A stretch of 6,754 nt of DNA from positions 1-6,754 of the forward strand of contig CAZNTU010000279.1 in the NCBI GenBank assembly GCA_964575975.1, read 5' to 3'. The notes beneath the pieces are model-generated. The model did no database searches. It saw only the letters and a list, made by a program, of their open reading frames with translations, and was not told the DNA's origin. Position 1 is the stretch's first letter, and each line of letters begins with the position of its first letter. Positions 1-5,988 of this stretch are shown in pieces. Source of the stretch: G963674505 sp964575975. Lineage in GTDB: Bacteria > Desulfobacterota > Desulfobacteria > Desulfobacterales > SKZT01. Both the position numbers and the translations under genes were made by a program.

Positions 1-144
1 GCGCTTGACCGGGAAATGCTTCTTAAGCCCCTCGACTTTCAACAGCGTTTCCGATTTCGAGCGGGAAGCTTCGGACGATCCCGACGTGTTCGATTTTTCG
101 CGCGATTCGGACGGTTCGAAATTTTCGGATGCAAGATCGATCAT
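1..144 (-). CDS. OppF/DppF-type peptide ABC transporter ATPase, N-terminal fragment (runs off left edge)
   Basis: This is the start of the second nucleotide-binding subunit of the importer; it would hydrolyse ATP at the cytoplasmic face together with the OppD-type subunit. Only 48 residues are in the window. Residues 1-31 are polar and rich in Ser and Glu, with no resemblance I recognise. Residues 32-48 (ETLLKVEGLKKHFPVKR) match the opening beta strand of OppF/DppF ATPases, which precedes the Walker A motif, still off-window. The ATG at 144 lies 5 bp after the oppD-type stop, and no other start codon sits between them. A GGAG lies about 17 nt upstream, too far for a normal ribosome site, so translation probably depends on coupling. 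The 30-residue polar leader is longer than usual for the family. The identification rests on this short match plus gene order (binding protein, B, C, D, F). Confidence 0.85.
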   Translation of the reverse strand, partial: MIDLASENFEPSESREKSNTSGSSEASRSKSETLLKVEGLKKHFPVKR

Positions 145-149
145 GTTCG

Positions 150-1187
150 TTACGCTTTTTTCTCCTTTTGAAAACCCAAGTGGCGATTTTCGGGAAGGCC
201 CCCTTTCTTCCACAAGCGGTTCGTCACGGGGCACCTGGCTTGGTGTCCCGGATCGAAGTCGCACAACGCGGGAAACTTTCGCCTGCATTCCTCTTCGACG
301 TATGGGCAGCGCGGGTTGAACGGACATCCCGCAGGTTTGTAGGCCGCGTCGGGAACGCTTCCGGGAATGCTGTAAAGCGGCTTTCCTTTTCTGGAGCGGC
401 TTGGAAGAGACGCCAGCAGACCCATGGTGTAAGGGTGGAAAGGTTCCTTGAAAATCTGCTCCACCGTCCCGGTCTCCGCGATCACGCCCGCGTACATCAC
501 GTAGATTCTTTCCGCGATCTCGGCCACCACGCCCAGGTTGTGGGTGATCAGCAGGACGGCCATGCCGCGTTCCCTTTGCAGGTTCCTGAACAGCTGGAGA
601 ATCTGCGCCTGCACGGTGACGTCCAGGGCGGTGGTGGGTTCGTCCGCGATCATCAGTTCGGGATTGCAGGCCAGCGCCATGGCGATCATGACCCTTTGCC
701 TCTGCCCCCCGCTCAAATTGTGGGGATAGTCGTTTATCCTCTGCTCCGGCGACGGTATTCCTACGTCCTTCAAAAGCCGTATCGTGCGCTTTCTGGCCTC
801 CTCCCGGCTCGTTTTCTCATGAGTCAGGACGACCTCCTCGATCTGGTCTCCGATGGTGAAAACCGGGTTCAGAGACGTCATGGGCTCTTGGAAAACCATG
901 GAGATCTCTTTTCCTCTAACGCTTTCCATGCGCTTCTCGTCGAATTTCAGTAGGTCCCGGTTTTTGAACAGAACTTCCCCCTCCGGGATTTCTCCGGGGG
1001 GAATCGGCACGAGGCCCAGGACGGCCAGGGCGGAAACGGTCTTGCCGCACCCCGACTCGCCCACGAGGCAGACGATCTCGCCTTTGTTCACTTCGTACGA
1101 GACGCCGTCCACGGCTCGGGAGACCTTTTCCTCCCCCGGAAAATATACTTTCAGGTTTCTTGTCGACAGCAGCGGTTCCTTTTCCAT
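150..1187 (-). CDS. OppD/DppD-type peptide ABC transporter ATP-binding protein
   Basis: A cytoplasmic ATPase subunit of a peptide/nickel-type importer, 345 residues, normal for OppD/DppD. All ABC motifs are present: Walker A GESGCGKT at 43-50, Q-loop Gln100 (VFQEPMTSLNP), signature LSGGQ at 158-162, Walker B LMIADEP at 178-184 with catalytic Glu183, D-loop ALD at 187-189, and H-loop His216. The C-terminal oligopeptide-type domain (about 245-322) contains HPYT at 251-254 and cysteines 288, 294, 301 and 319 in a Cx5Cx6Cx17C pattern. In related Dpp/Opp ATPases such cysteines are reported to bind a [4Fe-4S] cluster; here that is inference. Start choice is not certain: ATG at 1187 follows the permease stop by 5 bp, but an in-frame GTG at 1196 overlaps that stop and has GGGAG 5 nt upstream, giving 348 residues. 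I kept ATG because the next junction has the same stop-CGAAC-ATG layout. The open frame extending further upstream is only a shadow inside the permease gene. Confidence 0.95.
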   Translation of the reverse strand: MEKEPLLSTRNLKVYFPGEEKVSRAVDGVSYEVNKGEIVCLVGESGCGKTVSALAVLGLVPIPPGEIPEGEVLFKNRDLLKFDEKRMESVRGKEISMVFQEPMTSLNPVFTIGDQIEEVVLTHEKTSREEARKRTIRLLKDVGIPSPEQRINDYPHNLSGGQRQRVMIAMALACNPELMIADEPTTALDVTVQAQILQLFRNLQRERGMAVLLITHNLGVVAEIAERIYVMYAGVIAETGTVEQIFKEPFHPYTMGLLASLPSRSRKGKPLYSIPGSVPDAAYKPAGCPFNPRCPYVEEECRRKFPALCDFDPGHQARCPVTNRLWKKGGLPENRHLGFQKEKKA

Positions 1188-1192
1188 GTTCG

Positions 1193-2371
1193 TCACAGTC
1201 GCTCCCGGAGTTTCGGATTCATGGCGTCCCGCAGCCCCTCGCCGAAAAGGTTGAACGCCAGCACGACGATCAGGATCGCGACGCCCGGCACGAACGTCAG
1301 CCAAGGGGCGTCGAACAAGAAGTTCTTCCCGTTCGACAGAATGTTTCCCCAGGTGGCGTGCGGCGGCGGGACCCCGAATCCCAGGAAGCTCAACCCCGCC
1401 TCGGTAAGTATCGCCCCCGCGATTCCGATGGTGGCGGAAACCAGCACGGGAGCTACCGCGTTGGGAATCATGTGCAGCCCGATGATCCTCCAGTCGCTCG
1501 TGCCGAGCGCCCTGCTCGCCGTGACGAAATCCATCTCCCTGAGAGACAGGAACTCCGCGCGCACGAACCTGGCCGCGCCCATCCAACTGGTAAGCCCGAT
1601 CACCGCCATGATGTTGTAGATGCTCGACGGCAACAGCGCCACCACCGTCAGAATCAGAAAAAAACTGGGAAAGCAGAGCATGATGTCGATAATACCAGTG
1701 ATCAGTCCGTCGACCGATAGAATGGGAAACAGCAAAACCCCCGAACCCGCCATCGACTTTCTTACGCTTTTTCTACTCTTCCGGACGAACAGGGTCAGAA
1801 ATACGCCGGCCACCGTCAGGAGCGCCCCCGGCGCGGGATTTCCTGCGAAGACCAAGACAGCGCCCGCAGCGACTATAGCCGCAGACGCGACATGTCCGAG
1901 TGTGATTTTGAAGTTCCCGTAATAACCGGCCCATCCGCCCAGCAGTATGCCTATCGCCACGGAAATGCCCACGGCCACGAACCCCACGGTCAAGGAAACC
2001 CACGCGCCTTGGAGCATGCGGGAGAACACGTCCCGTCCAAGCTCGTCGGTTCCGAAAAGGTAAATCCCCAACCGAGGAACCTCTTCGGGACTCAGGCTTT
2101 CCAAATGCGGAAGGGACAGCGGCGGCCTGAGCTTTTCCTGGAGCCTCACCAGGGCCGGGTCCAGAACCGGTTCCTTCCCTGTCGTAAGCAAAACCCCCGC
2201 GACCGCGACCGCGAAAAAGGCCACGAAAATCCCCAAGCCGACCAAAGCCAGCCGGTTTTTCCTGAACAAGCGCCAGAACACGTAAAACATAGATTTCTTG
2301 GGCGCTTCCAGGCCTCCCCCCTCGGGATTCCGGGTTTCCGCAACCCTCAATACCGTATCCTCGGTCTTCAT
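1193..2371 (-). CDS. OppC/DppC-type peptide ABC transporter permease with an extra membrane-like insert
   Basis: An inner-membrane permease that pairs with the OppB-type subunit to form the translocation path. Family landmarks: first membrane segment about 41-62; the conserved FGTDELGRDVFSRML at 106-120; second segment about 126-148 ending in AGYYG; IIDIMLCFPS at 227-236, opening the third; the EAA loop contacting the ATPases at about 272-305 (FVTASRALG, then HMIPNA); LTEAGLSFLGFG at 322-333; and DAMNPKLR near the C terminus. At 392 residues it is clearly longer than the usual 280-340. Part of the excess is residues 153-219, between GYYG and the third segment, where relatives run straight on. 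The insert has two hydrophobic stretches (about 161-176 and 183-196) and a basic patch RKSRKSVRK at 197-205. The ATG at 2371 has AGGA 7 nt upstream plus a GGAG abutting it. It is separated from the upstream permease gene by a repeat-filled gap. Confidence 0.95.
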   Translation of the reverse strand: MKTEDTVLRVAETRNPEGGGLEAPKKSMFYVFWRLFRKNRLALVGLGIFVAFFAVAVAGVLLTTGKEPVLDPALVRLQEKLRPPLSLPHLESLSPEEVPRLGIYLFGTDELGRDVFSRMLQGAWVSLTVGFVAVGISVAIGILLGGWAGYYGNFKITLGHVASAAIVAAGAVLVFAGNPAPGALLTVAGVFLTLFVRKSRKSVRKSMAGSGVLLFPILSVDGLITGIIDIMLCFPSFFLILTVVALLPSSIYNIMAVIGLTSWMGAARFVRAEFLSLREMDFVTASRALGTSDWRIIGLHMIPNAVAPVLVSATIGIAGAILTEAGLSFLGFGVPPPHATWGNILSNGKNFLFDAPWLTFVPGVAILIVVLAFNLFGEGLRDAMNPKLRERL

Positions 2372-2381
2372 CTCCGATTCC

Positions 2382-2409
2382 TAACCAATACCTAATAACC
2401 AATACCTAA
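2382..2409. repeat. Perfect 14-bp tandem duplication with heptamer periodicity, left flank of the element
   Basis: TAACCAATACCTAA occurs twice in immediate succession (2382-2395 and 2396-2409). Internally it has a 7-bp rhythm. It lies directly upstream of the oppC-type start region; on the coding strand the end of the repeat supplies the TTAG that forms the AGGA ribosome-site candidate together with the following bases. Confidence 0.9.
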
Positions 2410-2468
2410 CTTGACATCGTAAACATAAGCCGCAACCAATTGAAGTATTTCGACCTTGTGCGGTCGGG

Positions 2469-2530
2469 TCGCAATTCCCCCCTTGAGGGGGGCTAGGGGT
2501 CGCGATTCCCCCCTTGAGGGGGGCTAGGGG
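2469..2530 (+). repeat. Two tandem copies of a 31-bp GC-rich repeat unit
   Basis: Copies at 2469-2499 and 2500-2530 are adjacent and differ at one base (A versus G at position 5). Each contains CCCCCCTTGAGGGGGG followed by CTAGGGG, so each unit is itself a small palindrome that can fold alone. The second copy is extended by GGTGTTG, absent from the first, which suggests that the first arose by local duplication of the second. Confidence 0.9.
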
Positions 2531-2603
2531 GGTGTTGTTTCCTGTGAACAATGGATCGAACATGCCACACAGACACCCCCCTAGCCCCCCTCAAGGGGGG
2601 AAT
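2505..2603. repeat. Perfect 31-bp inverted repeat able to form a strong hairpin in the operon transcript
   Basis: Positions 2505-2535 and 2573-2603 are perfect reverse complements over 31 bp, separated by 37 bp that contain no symmetry I could see. In the minus-strand transcript between the oppB-type and oppC-type genes this would fold into a long GC-rich stem, with smaller hairpins nested in each arm. No U-rich run follows on either strand, so a classical intrinsic terminator is not supported. RNA stabilisation, partial attenuation, or ribosome spacing are possible roles. Confidence 0.85.
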
Positions 2604-2669
2604 TGCACCGCCCTCCGACCGCACGGGTCGATAAATTCGGCATGTTACCCGTTAAGTTTACAATGTCAA

Positions 2670-2697
2670 AATAACGAATAACCAATAACTATTAACA
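2670..2697. repeat. Tandem heptamer AATAACN, four units, right flank of the element
   Basis: Four consecutive 7-bp units run AATAACG, AATAACC, AATAACT, ATTAACA, the last with one mismatch. The array abuts the stop codon of the oppB-type gene. It shares an exact 11-bp direct repeat, AATAACCAATA, with the left flank (2394-2404 and 2677-2687), so the palindromic element is bracketed by related heptamer repeats. Confidence 0.8.
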
Positions 2698-2698
2698 C

Positions 2699-3658
2699 CT
2701 ACAGCCTAATCCTCGGATCCACCACCATATACAGCAAATCCGACAAAAACGTTCCCGCCAGCACGAGTATGGCGGATATGAAGTTCACCGTCAAAATCAC
2801 GGGATAGTCCCTGGCCAGAATGGCCTCGTAGGCCATGCGGCCCATGCCCGGCCACGAAAAGATCGATTCGATGATGACCGAGCCGCCGATAAGACCCGGG
2901 AGGACCAGGCCGAACATGGTGACGAACGGAAGCAGAGCGTTTCTAAGGGCGTGCTTGTAATGCACCTGCTCCGACGGCAGTCCCTTGGCTTTCGCCGTGC
3001 GCACGTAGTCCTGGTTTTCCACCTCCAGCATCTGGTTTCTCACGTACCGCGACAGCACGGCGACGCCTCCCGCCGCTCCGAGAATCGAGGGAAGCAGAAG
3101 GTGCCACAGTCGATCCATCAGCACCGTGACCGGGTTCGAGGAATCCAATCCGAACGTCCGCATTCCGATGACCGGCACGTGGAAAGTGGTCACCACGAAT
3201 ATGATCAGCATGTACGCGAAGAAGAATCCGGGGATGGAAATGAGGAAGTACGCCAGGAACGTGGTGCTTCGGTCGTAGAGCCCTCCCCTTGCGATGGCCG
3301 CCCTGATTCCCACCGGAAACAAGAGGGTCCACGTGATCAGCGTTCCCAGGACGAACAGCGGAAGGCTGTTCAGAAAACGCTCCCAAATTTTGCCCAGGAC
3401 GGGGCGGTTGTCCTTCCACGACACGCTTTTTCCCGTCAGCAAGTCCTTATAAAACAAAAAATATTGGACATGAAGGGGCTCGTCCAAGTGAAACTCCGCC
3501 CGGAACCGCTCCAGCACCTCCTTGGTGAACTTCGGGTTCAACGGGTCTATCTGGCTGGGCTCGCCCGGCGCCAAGTAGATGATCAGAAAGGAGACTACCG
3601 AAACGAAAAACAGGGTGACGCCCTTTCGGACGATATTTCTGCCTATGAAGGATATCAT
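2699..3658 (-). CDS. OppB/DppB-type peptide ABC transporter permease
   Basis: The first inner-membrane permease subunit, 319 residues, typical for OppB/DppB. It starts with a short N-terminal helix and a membrane segment (about 12-30) followed by the conserved LAPGEPS at 29-35. Hydrophobic segments follow at about 97-119, 132-157, 185-203, 243-265 and 286-312. The EAA loop that docks to the ATPases is at 217-244 (DYVRTAKAKGL, then HALRNALLP). IIESIFSWPGMGRMAYEAI at 262-280 and the terminal LSDLLYMVVDPRIRL at 305-319 are diagnostic of the family. No insertion or missing motif is visible, in contrast to the partner permease. The ATG at 3658 lies 6 bp after the stop of the binding-protein gene, and a GGAG just upstream of that stop, 9 nt before the ATG, can serve as ribosome site. 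The TAG stop abuts the repeat region. The ligand cannot be told from the permease alone. Confidence 0.96.
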   Translation of the reverse strand: MISFIGRNIVRKGVTLFFVSVVSFLIIYLAPGEPSQIDPLNPKFTKEVLERFRAEFHLDEPLHVQYFLFYKDLLTGKSVSWKDNRPVLGKIWERFLNSLPLFVLGTLITWTLLFPVGIRAAIARGGLYDRSTTFLAYFLISIPGFFFAYMLIIFVVTTFHVPVIGMRTFGLDSSNPVTVLMDRLWHLLLPSILGAAGGVAVLSRYVRNQMLEVENQDYVRTAKAKGLPSEQVHYKHALRNALLPFVTMFGLVLPGLIGGSVIIESIFSWPGMGRMAYEAILARDYPVILTVNFISAILVLAGTFLSDLLYMVVDPRIRL

Positions 3659-3664
3659 GCGATT

Positions 3665-5794
3665 TTACTCCGCGGCGAAGTTCGGACGTTCCGGAAGCTT
3701 GACCCACCGGTTGAAGTCGAACATGTAATCGCCCGTCTTTACGGGCTCGATGGGCTTGTAGACGAAATCTCCCTTTTCGTCCTTCTCCCGGACGACTATG
3801 CGCTCGTCCAGCACGGCGGTCCATTTGCCGACATATAAGAAGGTGTACGGCTGCTCATGGGCGATGATCTCGTGAAGCCTGTGGCACAATTCCACTTGGC
3901 GGTCGTGGTCGTACTCCTGCCGAATCTCCACGATGAGCCGGTCGGCCTCCGGATCGTCGAAGCCCACGAAATTCAGCTGGTTGGGGCTGGTCTGGCTGGA
4001 GTGCCAGACTTGATAGAGGTCGGGGTCGATTCCCATGCTCCACCCCAGCACGATAGCGTCGAAATCCAGCTTGTTGACCCTCTCCTGGATGAATACCGCC
4101 CATTCCAGGACGTCGGTGCGGACATCCACCCCGATCTTTCGCCACGAATCCTGCGCGATGGACAGGATCGCCTGCCGGATGTCGTGTCCCTGGTTGGTGA
4201 TCAGGGTAAAGCGCAAGGGCTTGCCGTCCTTTTGGTAAACGCCGTCCCGCCCTTTGCTATAACCGGCTTCTTCCAGAAGGGCCATGGCTTTTTTCGGATC
4301 GTAGGGAAGCGGTTCGATTTTGTCGTTGTAGAAGTCGGTCTGCTTGAGAAAGGGTCCCGTGATGTTCTCCCCCTGGTCGTACAGGACGTACTTGACGATT
4401 TTGTCGATATCGAGGGCCATGCCAAGGGCGGTGCGTACGCGACGGTCGTCGAACGGCGGCCGGCGCATGTTGTACCCGATGTACGAATAGGCGAAGGAGA
4501 GGCCGGAGAAACTTTGAAAACGGGGGTCTTCCTTCAGACGTTCCACCTGGTGCGGCTTTACGTTGTAATTGTCCACGGTCCCGGCGTAGAATTCCATCTC
4601 CTGGGTCAACTGGTCCGGGATGATCCGGTAGGTGAACCGCTTGTAGGCGGGAGGGCCCTCCCAATACTGCTCGAACCGGTTCAAAACGATGAACTGGTCG
4701 CTTTCCCACTCGCCGAAGACGAACGGCCCGCACCCTACTGGCGCGCGATTGAACAGGCTTTGTCTCATAGCGAACGATTCCGGGTCGAGTCCACGCGCCA
4801 GGGCCTCCTTTTTCAAAGCCTCCTCGTTCAAAAGGTGTTCGGGAAGCATGCCCATGCTCCAAGTGCCGATCGCGGGCGAAAAAAGGCGCTTGTAAACGAT
4901 CCGGACCGTCAGCGGATCGACGATGTCCACGGATTTCACCGGCTCGTAGTCCGACACCCGGGGGGAGAGGTTTTTCGGGTTCATGATCGCCTCGTAGGTG
5001 AACTTGACGTCGCAGGCGTCGAAAGGCTCGCCGTCGTGGAACGTCACGCCCGGTCTCAAATGGAATACGATGATCGGGTTGTGCTCGGTGGCGGGCAGGG
5101 CCTGTTTCGCGATTTCGTCCATTCTCTCTCCGACCGATTCGGGAATGCCTTCGACATGTCCTGCGGAATCGAAACCGGAAAAATAGTTTTCCCCCAGGAT
5201 TCCGGCGAGCTTTTCGAACAGGTGTTGGTCCACGCTTTCCAATGTCAGCCGGATTCGATGCGGCACGGAAATCCGCAGCTCGACCGGGGTTTCGTTTTCG
5301 CCGTCGATGGCGAGCGGCATAGTCGTTTCGCGGATTTCTGGCTCGACGACTTCGATTTCGCGGATATTCGTTAGAAAGTCCGCGGAATCCTCCGGGACGT
5401 CCGTCTTTTTTTTCGCCTTGTCTACGGCCTCCCGCAGGAGATTCGCCACGTCCTCCGGGCCGTGGGAACCGAGACCGGGCAGCTCGGCCCGTCCGTTGAC
5501 GCAGAACCACGCCTCCTCGTGGATTTCCCACCGGGTCGCAAGCCTTCCCCGGTAGGACAAATCCCTGTCGTAGTCCAAAAGCCCCTGGAACACGCGATTG
5601 GCAATATCCGAACTGGCGCTGTCGGAGGACAGGATCGGATTCAGCATCTGCGCGTCTCCGATGGACGCGGTTATAAATTCGCGCAACCTCTCCGGATTGC
5701 CCTTCGTTTGCTCTTCGTACGTAGGGACCCAGAAATACGATTGAACCAGGAACGCCAGGAACAAAATCGGGGTCCATACCAGCAGTTTTTTCAT
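3665..5794 (-). CDS. Extracytoplasmic solute-binding protein, family 5 (peptide/nickel type), unusually long
   Basis: The ligand-capturing component of the importer. Family-5 landmarks: the opening IGDAQMLNPILSSDSAS (45-61), VFQGLLDYD (68-76), LATRWEI (85-91), FHLRPGVTFHDGEPFDACDVKFTYEAI (244-270), VGCGPFVFGEWE (353-364), MRRPPFDDRRVRTALGMALD (443-462), GPFLK (480-484) and YDPKKAMALLEEAGY (498-512). Residues 4-23 are hydrophobic after MKK, with no cysteine for lipidation and no obvious signal-peptidase site, so the protein may be secreted or stay membrane-anchored. At 709 residues it is well above the usual 500-600. The excess is mostly residues 97-238, a charged stretch between two segments that are normally adjacent. 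The ATG at 5794 has AGAGGG 3 nt upstream, a tight but usable spacing. It is first in the operon, behind a predicted promoter. Ligand class (peptide, sugar, metal chelate) is not determined. Confidence 0.93.
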   Translation of the reverse strand: MKKLLVWTPILFLAFLVQSYFWVPTYEEQTKGNPERLREFITASIGDAQMLNPILSSDSASSDIANRVFQGLLDYDRDLSYRGRLATRWEIHEEAWFCVNGRAELPGLGSHGPEDVANLLREAVDKAKKKTDVPEDSADFLTNIREIEVVEPEIRETTMPLAIDGENETPVELRISVPHRIRLTLESVDQHLFEKLAGILGENYFSGFDSAGHVEGIPESVGERMDEIAKQALPATEHNPIIVFHLRPGVTFHDGEPFDACDVKFTYEAIMNPKNLSPRVSDYEPVKSVDIVDPLTVRIVYKRLFSPAIGTWSMGMLPEHLLNEEALKKEALARGLDPESFAMRQSLFNRAPVGCGPFVFGEWESDQFIVLNRFEQYWEGPPAYKRFTYRIIPDQLTQEMEFYAGTVDNYNVKPHQVERLKEDPRFQSFSGLSFAYSYIGYNMRRPPFDDRRVRTALGMALDIDKIVKYVLYDQGENITGPFLKQTDFYNDKIEPLPYDPKKAMALLEEAGYSKGRDGVYQKDGKPLRFTLITNQGHDIRQAILSIAQDSWRKIGVDVRTDVLEWAVFIQERVNKLDFDAIVLGWSMGIDPDLYQVWHSSQTSPNQLNFVGFDDPEADRLIVEIRQEYDHDRQVELCHRLHEIIAHEQPYTFLYVGKWTAVLDERIVVREKDEKGDFVYKPIEPVKTGDYMFDFNRWVKLPERPNFAAE

Positions 5795-5853
5795 CAGCCC
5801 TCTTAGAACGATTGTTTGGACAAAAGACCGTCCATACCGGCTTTTTCGGAAAA

Positions 5854-5882
5854 AGAATACAGGAGGCTTCCGCCGGGGTCAA
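5854..5882 (-). promoter_or_regulatory. Predicted sigma70-type promoter of the transporter operon
   Basis: On the minus strand, TTGACC (5882-5877; 5 of 6 consensus) is followed after exactly 17 bp by TATTCT (5859-5854; 4 of 6). Transcription would begin near 5847 and give a leader of about 50 nt before the ATG at 5794. It is placed correctly for the first gene of the operon. Prediction from consensus only. Confidence 0.6.
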
Positions 5883-5888
5883 TATTTT

Positions 5889-5907
5889 ATTGGGATCGTT
5901 TCCCAAT
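5889..5907. promoter_or_regulatory. Candidate regulator-binding dyad upstream of the operon promoter
   Basis: ATTGGGA, 5 bp, TCCCAAT is a perfect 7-bp inverted repeat centred at 5898, about 50 bp upstream of the predicted start and just outside the -35 hexamer. That position suits an activator more than a steric repressor. No regulator gene is in the window, so the binding protein is unknown. Confidence 0.45.
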
Positions 5908-5954
5908 CCCCGTGAACGAACCGTTGCGAACTTTTATGCATCTCGATTCCTTGC

Positions 5955-5988
5955 TTGACAACAATGCATGCGTACCGCAATATGCATT
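5955..5988 (+). promoter_or_regulatory. Candidate promoter and autoregulatory operator of the toxin-antitoxin pair
   Basis: A perfect -35 hexamer TTGACA is at 5955-5960. The best -10 at 17-bp spacing is CAATAT (5978-5983), a weak match, so the exact promoter is uncertain. Overlapping it is an inverted repeat AATGCAT (5963-5969) and ATGCATT (5982-5988), with a small inner dyad GCG-TAC-CGC. A further ATGCAT lies just upstream at 5936-5941. Phd/YefM antitoxins normally repress their own promoter through short palindromes, which fits this placement; the specific site is inferred. Confidence 0.45.

Larger units (their letters stand above)
2411..2669. mobile_element. MITE-like palindromic element between the two permease genes
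   Basis: About 259 bp whose two ends are inverted copies of each other. Both outer ends read TTGACAT(C/T)GTAAAC going inwards (2411-2424 on plus, 2669-2656 on minus; one mismatch in 14). The similarity continues with gaps through TCGACC and a perfect 10-bp GTGCGGTCGG (2458-2467, inverted at 2615-2624), then a perfect 29-bp inverted match (2471-2499 versus 2578-2606). The core is very GC-rich with runs of six C and six G. It contains no supportable gene and no transposase, so if mobile it would depend on proteins encoded elsewhere. It lies inside a polycistronic operon without breaking either gene. A static structured RNA element or duplicated intergenic repeat is an alternative reading. Confidence 0.6.

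Noticed and set aside
1188..1586. N-terminal extension of the OppD-type reading frame by about 133 codons
   Set aside because: It lies inside the OppC-type gene in another frame, is Arg/Gly/His-rich shadow sequence, and the ATPase fold begins only after the ATG at 1187.
2381..2563. A 60-codon minus-strand open frame across the repeat region
   Set aside because: It is made almost wholly of the GC-rich palindrome and heptamer repeats, and its APLKGG/PPQGG and YWLLGIG strings are translations of those repeats. It looks like no protein family.
2505..2603. Intrinsic terminator at the GC-rich hairpin
   Set aside because: The stem is strong, but neither side is followed by a T-run, and the downstream genes of the same operon need transcription through it.
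2469..2603. CRISPR array
   Set aside because: The copies are self-palindromic, two are directly adjacent with no spacer and the third is inverted; there is no regular spacer pattern and no cas gene.
3857..5374. Long (505-codon) plus-strand open frame antisense to the binding-protein gene
   Set aside because: Antisense shadow of a real gene; His/Val/Asp-rich, with no recognisable motif and no ribosome site judged convincing.
4257..5906. Long (549-codon) minus-strand open frame overlapping the binding-protein gene
   Set aside because: Composition is Arg/Pro/Gly-rich with no domain; it is the frame shadow of a GC-rich gene whose own frame has clear family-5 motifs.
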